From: Microbacterium sp. zg-Y1090
Lineage (GTDB): Bacteria; Actinomycetota; Actinomycetes; Actinomycetales; Microbacteriaceae
NCBI RefSeq assembly: GCF_030246945.1
Contig: NZ_CP126742.1
Span: 2,480,001 to 2,544,000, forward strand
Direction of reading: 5' to 3'
Length of the DNA: 64,000 nt
Shown: in pieces, positions 1-8,227 of the stretch
Layout of the letters: the number at the start of each line of letters is the position of its first letter
Position numbering within the stretch: position 1 is the stretch's first letter
Notes under the pieces: model-generated
What the model was told of the DNA's origin: nothing
Databases searched by the model: none
What the model saw: only the letters and a program-made list of their open reading frames with translations
Made by a program: the position numbers and the translations under genes

Positions 1-1
1 G

Positions 2-583
2 GACGGGCCGGGCGCGATCGTCCTCTCCCCCACCTCAGTGGAATCGGACACGGGTCTGGTGTTCATCCCGGGTGCCAAGGTGGATCCGTGGGCGTACGCG
101 GCGATCCTGGCGGGCATGGTGGCCAAGGACGAAGTGACGGTCGTCATCACGAAGCCCTGGCTGAACCTGGCCTTCTTCGATCCGCGGCCGCTGGATTCCT
201 TCACCGGCCTCGCCCCCGACGTGGACACCTGGATCGTCGGCGGCCACTCGCTGGGCGGGGTGCGCGCGTGTCAGCTCGCCGAGGACGCCGATGCGCTCGC
301 GCTGTTCGCGTCGTACTGCTCCGGCGACCTGTCCGACACCGATCTGCCGGTGCTGAGCCTGGCCGGCACGGACGACGGCCTGTCCACCCCGCAGAAGATC
401 GCCGACGCCCGGCACCTGCTCCCCGCCGACGCGGAGATGGTCGAGATCGAGGGCGCCTCGCACGCCTCGTTCGGCGACTACGGCGCCCAGGCCGGCGACG
501 GCGACCCCACGATCACCCGCGATGAGATGCATGAGGCGGTCACCGGTGGCCTCGGCTCCTTCGCCGATTCGCTGACGCGCTGA
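2..583 (+). CDS. alpha/beta hydrolase (5'-truncated by window edge)
   Basis: The reading frame is open to the first bases of the window, so the true start lies upstream; a GTG at 38 is in frame but is probably internal because the preceding codons read as plausible protein. The product is the C-terminal part of an alpha/beta hydrolase of the PF12695-like type. The nucleophile elbow is GGHSLGG with Ser as the likely nucleophile. The acid is likely in LAGTDDGL, and the catalytic His in EGASHASFGDYG near the C-terminus. The strand following 'GLVFIPGAKVDP' matches the first core strand of this family. Substrate cannot be told. It ends 67 bp before the next gene and has no visible terminator. Confidence 0.8.
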   Translation, partial: DGPGAIVLSPTSVESDTGLVFIPGAKVDPWAYAAILAGMVAKDEVTVVITKPWLNLAFFDPRPLDSFTGLAPDVDTWIVGGHSLGGVRACQLAEDADALALFASYCSGDLSDTDLPVLSLAGTDDGLSTPQKIADARHLLPADAEMVEIEGASHASFGDYGAQAGDGDPTITRDEMHEAVTGGLGSFADSLTR

Positions 584-616
584 ACCGGTCGGTCCGCCGT
601 CTCAGTGAACAGCCGC

Positions 617-622
617 TAACAT
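617..622 (+). promoter_or_regulatory. possible -10 of monooxygenase operon
   Basis: TAACAT lies about 28 nt upstream of the ATG at 651. It would start transcription near the palindrome at 626-645. No convincing -35 is visible. Confidence 0.35.
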
Positions 623-625
623 CGA

Positions 626-645
626 CCCAGACGACGACGTCTGGG
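626..645. promoter_or_regulatory. 20-bp palindrome before monooxygenase operon
   Basis: CCCAGACG, four bases, then CGTCTGGG: an 8-bp perfect inverted repeat just upstream of the G-rich ribosome-binding region and the ATG at 651. It sits at the expected transcription start for TAACAT (617-622). It could be a repressor operator or a 5'-UTR hairpin. Confidence 0.45.
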
Positions 646-650
646 GGATC

Positions 651-2057
651 ATGCGTGCGAACTATGCCGTCATCGGCGCGGGCCCATCAGGTTTGGCCGC
701 CGCGCGGGCGCTGACGAAGGCCGGGCTGCAGGTGGTGGGGTACGAGGCCGCCGACGGCGTGGGTGGCCTCTGGGACATCGACAATCCCCGATCGAGCATG
801 TACGAATCCGCCCACCTGATCTCGTCGCGCACGACCACCCAGTTCGCCGAGTACCCGATGCGCACCCGCGTCGACTACCCCGGGCACCGCGCGCTGCTGC
901 AGTACTTCCGCGACTACGCCGACCGGTTCGATCTCACGGGGCGCTTCCGCTTCGCCACCACCGTGACCGCGGTCACGCGCGAGCCCGACGGCACCTGGAC
1001 GGTGGAAGCCACCGGGCCGGAGGGCGCCACCAGCGAGCGCCACACCGGCGTGATCCTCGCCAACGGCACCCTCGCCCATCCCCGCGTGCCGGAGTTCCCC
1101 GGCACGTTCAGCGGCGAGCTGCTCCACACCAGCCGGTACAAGAGCGCCACCGCCCTCGCCGGCCGACGGGTGCTCATCATCGGCGCCGGCAACTCCGGCT
1201 GCGACATCGCCGTGGATGCCGTGCACCATGCGGCATCCGTCGACATGAGCGTGCGCCGCGGCTACCACTTCGTGCCGCGCTACCTCTTCGGCCGGCCGGC
1301 CGACACCCTCAACCAGGGCCGCCCGCTGCCGGCGCGGCTGAAGCAGGCGATCGACACCCGCGTGCTGCGTGCCTTCACGGGCGATCCCACGCGCTTCGGC
1401 TTCCCCCGCCCCGACCACCGCCTGTACGAGTCGCACCCCATCGTGAACACGATGCTGCTGAACCACCTCGGTCAGGGCGACCTGCGCATCCGTCCCGACG
1501 TCGCAGGGTGGGAGGGCTCGACGGTGCACTTCCGTGACGGCACCCGGGGCGAGTACGACACCGTGCTGCTGGCGACGGGCTACACGCTGGACTATCCCTT
1601 CGTCGATCGCGCCGAGCTGAACTGGACGGGCTGGTCGCCGCAGCTGTACCTGAACGTCTTTCCGCCGGCGTTCCGCGGCCTGTTCGTGATGGGCATGATC
1701 GAGGCCTCGGGCATCGGATGGCAGGGCCGCTATGAGCAGGCCGAGCTCATCGCCGCCTACCTCACCGCGCCGGAGGCGGTGCAGCGGGACTTCCGCCGCC
1801 GGGTGGCGGCCGGCCCGTGGCCCGATCTCACCGGCGGCTACCGGTATCTGGGGCTGGAGCGCATGTCCTACTACGTCAACAAAGACGCCTACCGCCGCGC
1901 CGTGCAGGCGGCGACGGCCGGGCTCGGCGGCACGGACGCGGGCGCGGGCGATGGGGAGGCAGGTGCGGGATCGCGCCGGGTGACGCACCGCGTGCGCAGA
2001 TCGGCGGCACGCGCTGCGCGGGGCGTCCGGGCCGCGTGGGGAAGGAGCAGGGCATGA
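651..2057 (+). CDS. flavin-containing monooxygenase
   Basis: A 468-residue FAD/NADPH monooxygenase of the FMO/Baeyer-Villiger superfamily. Visible motifs: the FAD Rossmann GAGPSG at residues 9-14, a full FMO-type fingerprint FSGELLHTSRY near residue 155, a second Rossmann GAGNSG near residue 180 for NADPH, and the ATGY motif near 308. The C-terminal ~45 residues are Gly/Ala/Arg-rich and probably disordered. It heads a three-gene operon: its TGA overlaps the ATG of the symporter gene (ATGA). Such enzymes oxygenate soft nucleophiles or ketones. The partner transporter and epimerase hint at uptake and oxidation of a sterol-like or terpenoid compound, but that is inference. Confidence 0.85.
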   Translation: MRANYAVIGAGPSGLAAARALTKAGLQVVGYEAADGVGGLWDIDNPRSSMYESAHLISSRTTTQFAEYPMRTRVDYPGHRALLQYFRDYADRFDLTGRFRFATTVTAVTREPDGTWTVEATGPEGATSERHTGVILANGTLAHPRVPEFPGTFSGELLHTSRYKSATALAGRRVLIIGAGNSGCDIAVDAVHHAASVDMSVRRGYHFVPRYLFGRPADTLNQGRPLPARLKQAIDTRVLRAFTGDPTRFGFPRPDHRLYESHPIVNTMLLNHLGQGDLRIRPDVAGWEGSTVHFRDGTRGEYDTVLLATGYTLDYPFVDRAELNWTGWSPQLYLNVFPPAFRGLFVMGMIEASGIGWQGRYEQAELIAAYLTAPEAVQRDFRRRVAAGPWPDLTGGYRYLGLERMSYYVNKDAYRRAVQAATAGLGGTDAGAGDGEAGAGSRRVTHRVRRSAARAARGVRAAWGRSRA

Positions 2058-3070
2058 CTCCCGACGACGTGGTGCTGAACTTCACCCCGGGCACCCTCAT
2101 GATCCTCAACGTCGTGCTGGGGCTCATCATGCTCGGGATCGCGCTGGACACCAGCCCCGACGACTTCCGGGTCGTCGCCCGCAAGCCGCGCCCGTTCGCC
2201 GTAGCGATCCTCGCGCAGCTGCTCGTGCTCCCCGCGGTCACCCTGGGCCTCACGCTGCTGCTGCCGGTCACCGCGTCGATGGCGCTCGGCATGATCCTCG
2301 TCGCCTGCTGTCCACCGGGGAACATCTCGCAGGTGCTGACCCACCGCGCCGGAGGCAACGTCGCGCTCTCGGTGTCGATGACGGCGGTGGGCAACCTGCT
2401 CTACATCGTCGCCCTGCCCTTCAGCATCGCCTTCTGGGGATCGCTGCGGCCCGACACCCGTGCCCTGCTCGCGACGGTCTCGCTCAACGGCTGGCAGATG
2501 CTTCTGGAGATCCTGCTCATCATCGGCCTGCCGTTCCTGGTGGGCCTGGCGGTGCGGGCGAAGCTGCCGCGGGTCGCCGCGCGGGCGCAGCCGTTCGTGA
2601 AATGGTTCTCGCTCCTGGCCCTGCTCGGCTTCATCCTGGCCGCCCTCATCGGCAACTGGGGCTACTTCGTGGCGTTCCTGGGCGTCATCGTCCTCGTCGT
2701 CACGATCCACGACGCCGTCGCGCTGGCCATCGGCTACGGCACCGCGGTGGTCGGGGGTCTCGGCACGCGCGAGCGCAAGGCGGTGACATTCGAAGTCGGC
2801 ATCCGAAACGCCGGACTCGGGCTGGGGCTGGTGTTCAGCTTCTTCGGCGGCCTGGGCGGCATGGCGATCGTCGCCGGCTGGTGGGGCATCTGGGACATCG
2901 TGGCCGGGCTCGTCGTCGCCGGGCTGTGGGCCCGGCACACGCGACGACGCACCGGGTCGGCGAAGGGCGACGCCTCGCGGCACGCGGCGGCATCCGACGT
3001 CGGCGGCCGCCCGGCCACCGGCGCGGCGCCCGGCAGCGGGACGGACGCGGCGGCGGGAGGTGCGGCATGA
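2054..3070 (+). CDS. bile acid:sodium symporter family transporter
   Basis: A 338-residue polytopic membrane protein of the BASS family (SBF domain), with about nine hydrophobic segments and the family-like stretch CCPPGNISQVLTHRAGGN followed by NVALSVSMTAVGN. The start chosen is the ATG overlapping the upstream stop (ATGA), which directly begins the first membrane segment; longer readings of the frame run into the monooxygenase gene and are shadows. The last ~45 residues are an Ala/Gly/Arg-rich cytoplasmic tail. BASS proteins carry organic anions such as bile acids, pantoate or pyruvate with sodium. Its coupling to an FMO and an epimerase suggests it imports or exports their substrate. Confidence 0.85.
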   Translation: MTPDDVVLNFTPGTLMILNVVLGLIMLGIALDTSPDDFRVVARKPRPFAVAILAQLLVLPAVTLGLTLLLPVTASMALGMILVACCPPGNISQVLTHRAGGNVALSVSMTAVGNLLYIVALPFSIAFWGSLRPDTRALLATVSLNGWQMLLEILLIIGLPFLVGLAVRAKLPRVAARAQPFVKWFSLLALLGFILAALIGNWGYFVAFLGVIVLVVTIHDAVALAIGYGTAVVGGLGTRERKAVTFEVGIRNAGLGLGLVFSFFGGLGGMAIVAGWWGIWDIVAGLVVAGLWARHTRRRTGSAKGDASRHAAASDVGGRPATGAAPGSGTDAAAGGAA

Positions 3071-4095
3071 CCGGCCAGGACCCGGCCCGAAGCACGGCGG
3101 ATGCCGGCGCTCGCCGGGGCGCCCGCGTGCTCGTGACCGGCGGCGCGGGGTTCCTCGGCACCCATGTGATCGCCGCCCTGGCAGAGGTGCCGGGCGTGGA
3201 CCTCGTGGTCGCGGGCGACGTGCGCTCCCCCGTCGACCCGCCGGCCGGAGTCCTCCACGAGCACCTCGACGTGACCCGGCGCGACACGGTCGACCCGGTG
3301 CTGCGGCGCCATCGGATCGACGTCGTCGTCCACCTCGCCGCGATCGTGAGCCCCGGGCGCGATCACGACCAGGAGTACCGCGTGGACGTCGATGGGACGT
3401 GCCACGTGCTGGAGGCGTGTCTGGAGACCAACGTGCGGCGCATCGTCGTGTCCTCGTCCGGCGCGGCATACGGCTACCACGCCGACAACCCGCCCTGGCT
3501 GCGCGAGCACCACCCGGTGCGCGGCAACGAGGAGTTCCCGTACGCCAAGCACAAGCGCCTCGTCGAGCAGCTCCTCGCCGCGTACCGCATGGCCCACCCC
3601 GAACTGGAGCAGACGGTGTTCCGCATCGGGACGATCCTCGGCCCCAGCGTGCGCAACCAGATCACCGCACTGTGGGACGGTCCGGGCATCCTCGCCGTGC
3701 GGGGATCGGACTCCCCCTTCGTCTTCGCGTGGGTCGACGACGTCGCCGCCGCGATGGCGCGGGCGGCCACCGACGGGCCGCCGGGGGTCTACAACGTCGC
3801 CGGCGACGGGTGCCTCACCGTCCGCGAGATCGCCTCCCGGCTGGGCAAGCCGGTGGTGACGGTGCCGCCCGGCCTGCTCGCGGCGGCGCTCCGCCTCGCA
3901 CAGGCGCTGCGCCTGACGGTGCACGGCCCCGAACAGGTCGGCTTCCTCCGCCATCGTCCGGTGCTCGCGAACGACGCGCTCAAGCAGGATTTCGGGTTCA
4001 CCCCGTCGCGCACCAGCGCCGAGGCGTTCGAGGAGTACCTCACCGCCCATCCCCGCGTGGCGCGCCGGCGGCGGGCCGCGGCGATCGACCGCTGA
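3067..4095 (+). CDS. NAD-dependent epimerase/dehydratase (extended SDR)
   Basis: A 342-residue extended SDR. The N-terminal Rossmann motif TGGAGFLGTH lies near residues 24-33, DVR after the second strand binds the nucleotide, SSSGAAYGY carries the active-site Ser near residue 130, and YAKHK near residue 159 is the YxxxK pair. The first ~20 residues are a non-conserved lead. The ATG overlaps the symporter stop (ATGA), so all three genes are translationally coupled. Relatives include sugar-nucleotide epimerases and 3-beta-hydroxysteroid dehydrogenase-like enzymes, and the context does not decide between them. It converges with the adenosine deaminase gene with only five bases between the stops and no hairpin. 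Confidence 0.85.
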   Translation: MTGQDPARSTADAGARRGARVLVTGGAGFLGTHVIAALAEVPGVDLVVAGDVRSPVDPPAGVLHEHLDVTRRDTVDPVLRRHRIDVVVHLAAIVSPGRDHDQEYRVDVDGTCHVLEACLETNVRRIVVSSSGAAYGYHADNPPWLREHHPVRGNEEFPYAKHKRLVEQLLAAYRMAHPELEQTVFRIGTILGPSVRNQITALWDGPGILAVRGSDSPFVFAWVDDVAAAMARAATDGPPGVYNVAGDGCLTVREIASRLGKPVVTVPPGLLAAALRLAQALRLTVHGPEQVGFLRHRPVLANDALKQDFGFTPSRTSAEAFEEYLTAHPRVARRRRAAAIDR

Positions 4096-4100
4096 CGCGG

Positions 4101-5216
4101 TCAGCCGGCGAAGCCCTCCGCGATGATCTCGATGAGCTCCTCGCGCTCTTCCACACTGAGGAAGGCGCCCGCGGCCGCGTTCAGCTGGAACGCCTCGAGG
4201 TCGTCGAGGTCGTACTCGAAGGTCTCGGCCAGCAGGGCGAGCTCTCGCGTGAGCGACGTGCGGCTCTGCGTGCGGTTGTCGACGTTCACGGTGACCGAGA
4301 AGCCGAGCTGGTACAGCAGATCGAACGGGTGGTCCGCGAGATCGGTGCCCCATTTCGACGAGGCGCCGGTCTGCAGGTTCGACGAGGGAGAGAGCTCCAA
4401 CGGGATCTCCCGGTCGCGCACCCAGCGGGAGAGGTCGCCGAGCTGCACGAACACCTCCTCGCCTTCGCGCGAGACGACTTCGAGGTCCTCCGCCAGGCGC
4501 ACCCCGTGCCCGAGCCGCAGCGCGCGACCGTCGATGAGGGCGGAGCGGATCGAGTCCAGCCCGGCCGCCTCCCCCGCGTGCACGGTCACGGGGAAGAAGT
4601 GCGCCGCGAGGTAGTCGAACGCGGCACGGTGCATTGCCGGCGGGAACCCGTCCTCGGCCCCGGCGATGTCGAAGCCCACGGCTCCGCGCGTGCGCATCGC
4701 CACCGCCAGCTCGGCGATCTCCATCGAACGGTCGGTGTGGCGCATCGCGGTGAGCAGCTGGCCCACGCGGATGTCGCGGCCACCCGACTCGACGGCATCC
4801 TCGCCCTCTTCGATGCCCTCCTGCACCGCTTCCACGGCCTCTTCGAGCGTGAGCCCGGCCTGGAGGTGCTGCTCGGGCGCCCAGCGCACCTCGCCGTAGA
4901 CCACGCCGTCGGCGGCGAGGTCCTCGACGAACTCCCGAGCGACGCGAGTCAGCCCCTCGCGGGTCTGCATGACCGCCGTGGTGAGGTCGAAGGTCTTCAG
5001 GTACTCCACGAGAGAGCCGGAGTCACTGCGCTCCTCGAACCAATCCGCCAGCTCGCCGGGGTCGCTCTCCGGCACCTCCAGCCCGATCTCGTCGGCCAGT
5101 TCGATGATCGTCGCCGGGCGCACCGCGCCGTCGAGGTGGTCGTGCAGTGACACCTTGGGCAGTGCGCGCAGAGAGCGTCCCTGCAGCTGGACGTCGCCGT
5201 GCTGGTCGATGGCCAT
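4101..5216 (-). CDS. add: adenosine deaminase
   Basis: A 371-residue zinc metallo-hydrolase that deaminates adenosine or deoxyadenosine to inosine. Zinc ligands are seen in SLHDHLDG (H25, H27), TVHAGE near residue 208, and the C-terminal VTVNVDNRTQS segment, which corresponds to the TDNRL block of bacterial adenosine deaminases. LGHGVRL and PLELSPSSN are also family blocks. The start is the ATG at 5216, because the upstream codons are low-quality and enter the intergenic region. It is the last gene of the nucleoside uptake and salvage operon, 26 bp after deoA, so adenosine brought in by the ABC system can be converted to inosine. Confidence 0.93.
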   Translation of the reverse strand: MAIDQHGDVQLQGRSLRALPKVSLHDHLDGAVRPATIIELADEIGLEVPESDPGELADWFEERSDSGSLVEYLKTFDLTTAVMQTREGLTRVAREFVEDLAADGVVYGEVRWAPEQHLQAGLTLEEAVEAVQEGIEEGEDAVESGGRDIRVGQLLTAMRHTDRSMEIAELAVAMRTRGAVGFDIAGAEDGFPPAMHRAAFDYLAAHFFPVTVHAGEAAGLDSIRSALIDGRALRLGHGVRLAEDLEVVSREGEEVFVQLGDLSRWVRDREIPLELSPSSNLQTGASSKWGTDLADHPFDLLYQLGFSVTVNVDNRTQSRTSLTRELALLAETFEYDLDDLEAFQLNAAAGAFLSVEEREELIEIIAEGFAG

Positions 5217-5242
5217 GGAGATTCCTTCGTTCGGATGCCGGG

Positions 5243-6535
5243 TCAGGCGGTGATGCGTTCGAGCACGAGCGGAGTGCGCGCCACTGCAGTGTCGCCGATC
5301 TCCCACGCGTCGTCGAGGGCGTCCAGCGCCCGGTCGAAGCGCTGGGCGTCATCCGCGAGCAGCGTGAAGAGCGGCTGCCCCGGGCGGACGGCGTCTCCGG
5401 GCTTCACGTGCAGGTCGATGCCGGCGGCGTGCACGACGGGGTCCTGGGCACGGGCGCGCCCGGCCCCCAGCCGCCAGGCGGCGATGCCGAAGGGCAGCGC
5501 GTCGAGCCGGGCGACGAAGCCCGACGAGGTCGCCGTGACGGTGTGGGTCTCGCGCGCGACCGGCAGGGCTGCGTCCGGGTCGCCGTCCTGGGCGCGGATC
5601 ATGGCGCGCCACGTGTCCATCGCGCGGCCATCGCGCAGCGCCGCCTCGACATCGGCATCGGGCTGACCGGCCAGGGCGAGCATCTCGCGGGCGAGGGCGA
5701 CGGTGAGCTCCACGACGTCGGCGGGACCGCCGCCGGCGAGCACCTCGACGGACTCCCGCACTTCGTTGGCGTTGCCGATCGCGAGCCCGAGCGGGGTGTT
5801 CATATCGGTGAGGAGGGCGGTGGTCGCCACTCCCGAGTCGGTCCCGAGCGCGACCATGGTGCGGGCGAGCTCGCGAGCCTTGTCGACATCGCGCATGAAC
5901 GCGCCGCCGCCGAACTTCACGTCGAGCACGAGCGCGTCGGTGCCCTCGGCGATCTTCTTGGACATGATGCTCGAGGCGATGAGCGGGATCGCCTCGACCG
6001 TGCCGGTGACGTCGCGCAGCGCGTAGAGCTTCTTGTCCGCCGGCGCCAGGCCCGACCCGGCGGCGCAGATGACCGCGCCGATGTCACGCAGCTGCGCGAA
6101 CAGCTCGTCGTTGGTCAGTGCCGCCCGCCATCCGGGGATCGATTCGAGCTTGTCGAGCGTGCCGCCGGTGTGGCCGAGTCCGCGCCCCGAGAGCTGCGGC
6201 ACGGCGACGCCGAACGAGGCCACGAGCGGAGCCAGCGGGAGGGTGATCTTGTCGCCGACGCCCCCGGTGGAGTGCTTGTCGACGGTCGGCTTGCCGAGGC
6301 CACCGAAGCTCATGCGCTCGCCCGAGGCGATCATGGCGTCGGTGAGCACGCGGATCTCGTCGCGCTGCATGCCGTTGAGCAGGATCGCCATCGCGAACGA
6401 CGCCATCTGCGCGTCGGCGACGTAGCCGCGGGTGTAGGCGTCGACCATCCAGCGCAGCGCGTCCTCGGGGACGGCTCCCCCGTCGCGCTTGGCGCGGATG
6501 ACGTCGACGGCGTCGAAAGGCTCGGGCGTGCTCAT
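5243..6535 (-). CDS. deoA: thymidine phosphorylase
   Basis: A 430-residue pyrimidine-nucleoside phosphorylase that splits thymidine or deoxyuridine with phosphate to give the base and deoxyribose-1-phosphate. The family signature is complete: SGRGLGHTGGTLDKLES near residues 114-130. KHSTGGVGDK, the phosphate/pyrimidine-binding block, lies near residue 85. The start ATG at 6535 overlaps the cdd stop by four bases (ATGA), which settles the start and implies translational coupling. With cdd, deoA can use cytidine-derived deoxyuridine. Confidence 0.93.
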   Translation of the reverse strand: MSTPEPFDAVDVIRAKRDGGAVPEDALRWMVDAYTRGYVADAQMASFAMAILLNGMQRDEIRVLTDAMIASGERMSFGGLGKPTVDKHSTGGVGDKITLPLAPLVASFGVAVPQLSGRGLGHTGGTLDKLESIPGWRAALTNDELFAQLRDIGAVICAAGSGLAPADKKLYALRDVTGTVEAIPLIASSIMSKKIAEGTDALVLDVKFGGGAFMRDVDKARELARTMVALGTDSGVATTALLTDMNTPLGLAIGNANEVRESVEVLAGGGPADVVELTVALAREMLALAGQPDADVEAALRDGRAMDTWRAMIRAQDGDPDAALPVARETHTVTATSSGFVARLDALPFGIAAWRLGAGRARAQDPVVHAAGIDLHVKPGDAVRPGQPLFTLLADDAQRFDRALDALDDAWEIGDTAVARTPLVLERITA

Positions 6536-6933
6536 CGTGCTGCTTCCTCCAGGTCGCGCGGCCCGAACGCGTCGGGCAGCACTTCGTCGATCGTGCGGAT
6601 GCCGGAGACGGTCTCCAGCAGCATGCCGGGCAGCGAGAACTCGTAGAGCAGCTGCCGGCAGCGTCCGCACGGCATGATCGTCTGGCCGTCGTTGTTCACG
6701 CAGACGAAGGCCACCAGCTGTCCGCCGCCGGACATCTGCAGGTCGCCCACCAGCGCGCACTCGGCGCACAGGCCCACCCCGTACGAGGCGTTCTCCACGT
6801 TGCACCCCGCCACCACGCGGCCGTCGGTGACGAGGGCCGCAGCACCCACCCGATACCGCGAGTAGGGGGCGTACGCCCGCTCCATGGCCTCCGTCGCGAC
6901 GGCGCGGAGATGGTCCCAATCGATGTCGGTCAT
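6532..6933 (-). CDS. cdd: cytidine deaminase
   Basis: A 133-residue short-type (tetrameric) cytidine deaminase. CNVENASYG binds the ribose. The catalytic CAE gives zinc ligand C56 and proton shuttle E58, and PCGRCRQ gives C89 and C92. This three-Cys zinc site is typical of Gram-positive enzymes. It converts cytidine or deoxycytidine to uridine forms, which the coupled thymidine phosphorylase can cleave when deoxy. It sits between the permease gene (seven bases after its stop) and deoA (ATGA overlap). Confidence 0.95.
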   Translation of the reverse strand: MTDIDWDHLRAVATEAMERAYAPYSRYRVGAAALVTDGRVVAGCNVENASYGVGLCAECALVGDLQMSGGGQLVAFVCVNNDGQTIMPCGRCRQLLYEFSLPGMLLETVSGIRTIDEVLPDAFGPRDLEEAAR

Positions 6934-6940
6934 GTCAGTG

Positions 6941-8227
6941 TCATCCCTTGATGTATGGCTTGCCGGCTGCCGCGGGTCCGCGGATCTGGCCGGCGAACCC
7001 GGCCACGGCGATGATCGTGACGACGTAGGGCAGCATGAGCATGAACTCGCTCGGAATGGGCGTGCCCAGCACCGTCAGCAGGTTCTGAAGGTTGGTCGCG
7101 AAGCCGAACAGCAGCGCGGCCAGGGCGGCGCGGATGGGATCCCAGCGGCCGAAGATCACGGCGGCCAGGGCGATGAAGCCGAGACCCGCGGTCATCTCCT
7201 TGCCGAACTGCGGCACCGACACCAGGGTGAAGTACGCCCCGCCCACGCCGGCGATCGCACCGGCCAGCGACACGTTCCAGAAGCGGGACATGTTGACCTT
7301 GATGCCCACGGTGTCGGCGGCCTGCGGGTGCTCGCCGACGGCGCGCAGACGCAGTCCCCAGCGGGTGCGGTACAGGCCCCACGCCACGACGGCGACGGTG
7401 ATGTACATGAGGTACACCAGGAACGTCTGGTTGAACAGCACCGGTCCGATGATCGGGATGTCGCTCAGCAGCGGGATCTCCAGCCGCGTGAAGCGCACCG
7501 GGCGGTTGAGCGTGTTCTCGTTGGGCACCAGCAGCGCGCCGTAGAGGAAGCCGGTGAGTCCGGTGACGAGCACGTTCAGCACGACACCGACGATCACCTG
7601 GTCGACGAGGTACTTGATCGCGAACGCGGCCAGCACGAAGGCGACCAGCACGCCGCCGATCATCGCGCCGATCAGGCCGATGAAGGGGTTTCCGGTGATG
7701 CTGGACAGCAGCGCCGCCGAGAAGGCGCCCAGCAGCAGCTGGCCCTCGATGGCGACGTTGACCACGCCGACCCGTTCGCCGATGACCCCGCCCAGGGCGC
7801 CGAAGACCAGCGGCACCGACAGGGAGATCGCCCCGAACAGCAGACCGGTGACGGGCACCAGTCCGCCCGCGGCGGCCCACACCAGGAAGGCGAACACGCC
7901 GAGCACGGAGAAGACGATGATCAGCCACAGCGGCGGGCGACGGTACGACCAGGCATCCCACGCCGCCCAGGCCGTCAGCGCCAGCAGCAGCACGACCAGC
8001 AGCCAGCTGGTGGGTGCCGTGGGCAGCTCGACGTTGGGGAGCGCGATCGCCGAGGAGGCGTCGCCCAGGCGGAAAGTGCTGACACCATCGCGCGGGGCGA
8101 AGAAGAACAGTGCGGCCAGCAGCACCGTGACCAGCGCCAGGACCACGGGCACCTTCAGGTGCCGCTCCTTGACGGTGCCGAGCTGCAGGGCGCCGGGGTT
8201 GGGCGCCGTGGATGCGAGCGCGTTCAT
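6941..8227 (-). CDS. nucleoside ABC transporter permease 2
   Basis: A 428-residue inner-membrane permease of the branched-chain/sugar type (PF02653), as in PnrA/NupPQ nucleoside systems. About ten hydrophobic segments are visible. The family block GVVNVAIEGQLLLGAF occurs mid-protein, and VGEHPQAADTVGI carries the cytoplasmic coupling helix. The start at 8227 overlaps the stop of the first permease (ATGA). The first ~80 residues, with extra hydrophobic stretches, are longer than in minimal homologues. It pairs with the permease upstream, the ATPase at 9537-11051 and the Bmp lipoprotein to import nucleosides. Confidence 0.9.
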   Translation of the reverse strand: MNALASTAPNPGALQLGTVKERHLKVPVVLALVTVLLAALFFFAPRDGVSTFRLGDASSAIALPNVELPTAPTSWLLVVLLLALTAWAAWDAWSYRRPPLWLIIVFSVLGVFAFLVWAAAGGLVPVTGLLFGAISLSVPLVFGALGGVIGERVGVVNVAIEGQLLLGAFSAALLSSITGNPFIGLIGAMIGGVLVAFVLAAFAIKYLVDQVIVGVVLNVLVTGLTGFLYGALLVPNENTLNRPVRFTRLEIPLLSDIPIIGPVLFNQTFLVYLMYITVAVVAWGLYRTRWGLRLRAVGEHPQAADTVGIKVNMSRFWNVSLAGAIAGVGGAYFTLVSVPQFGKEMTAGLGFIALAAVIFGRWDPIRAALAALLFGFATNLQNLLTVLGTPIPSEFMLMLPYVVTIIAVAGFAGQIRGPAAAGKPYIKG

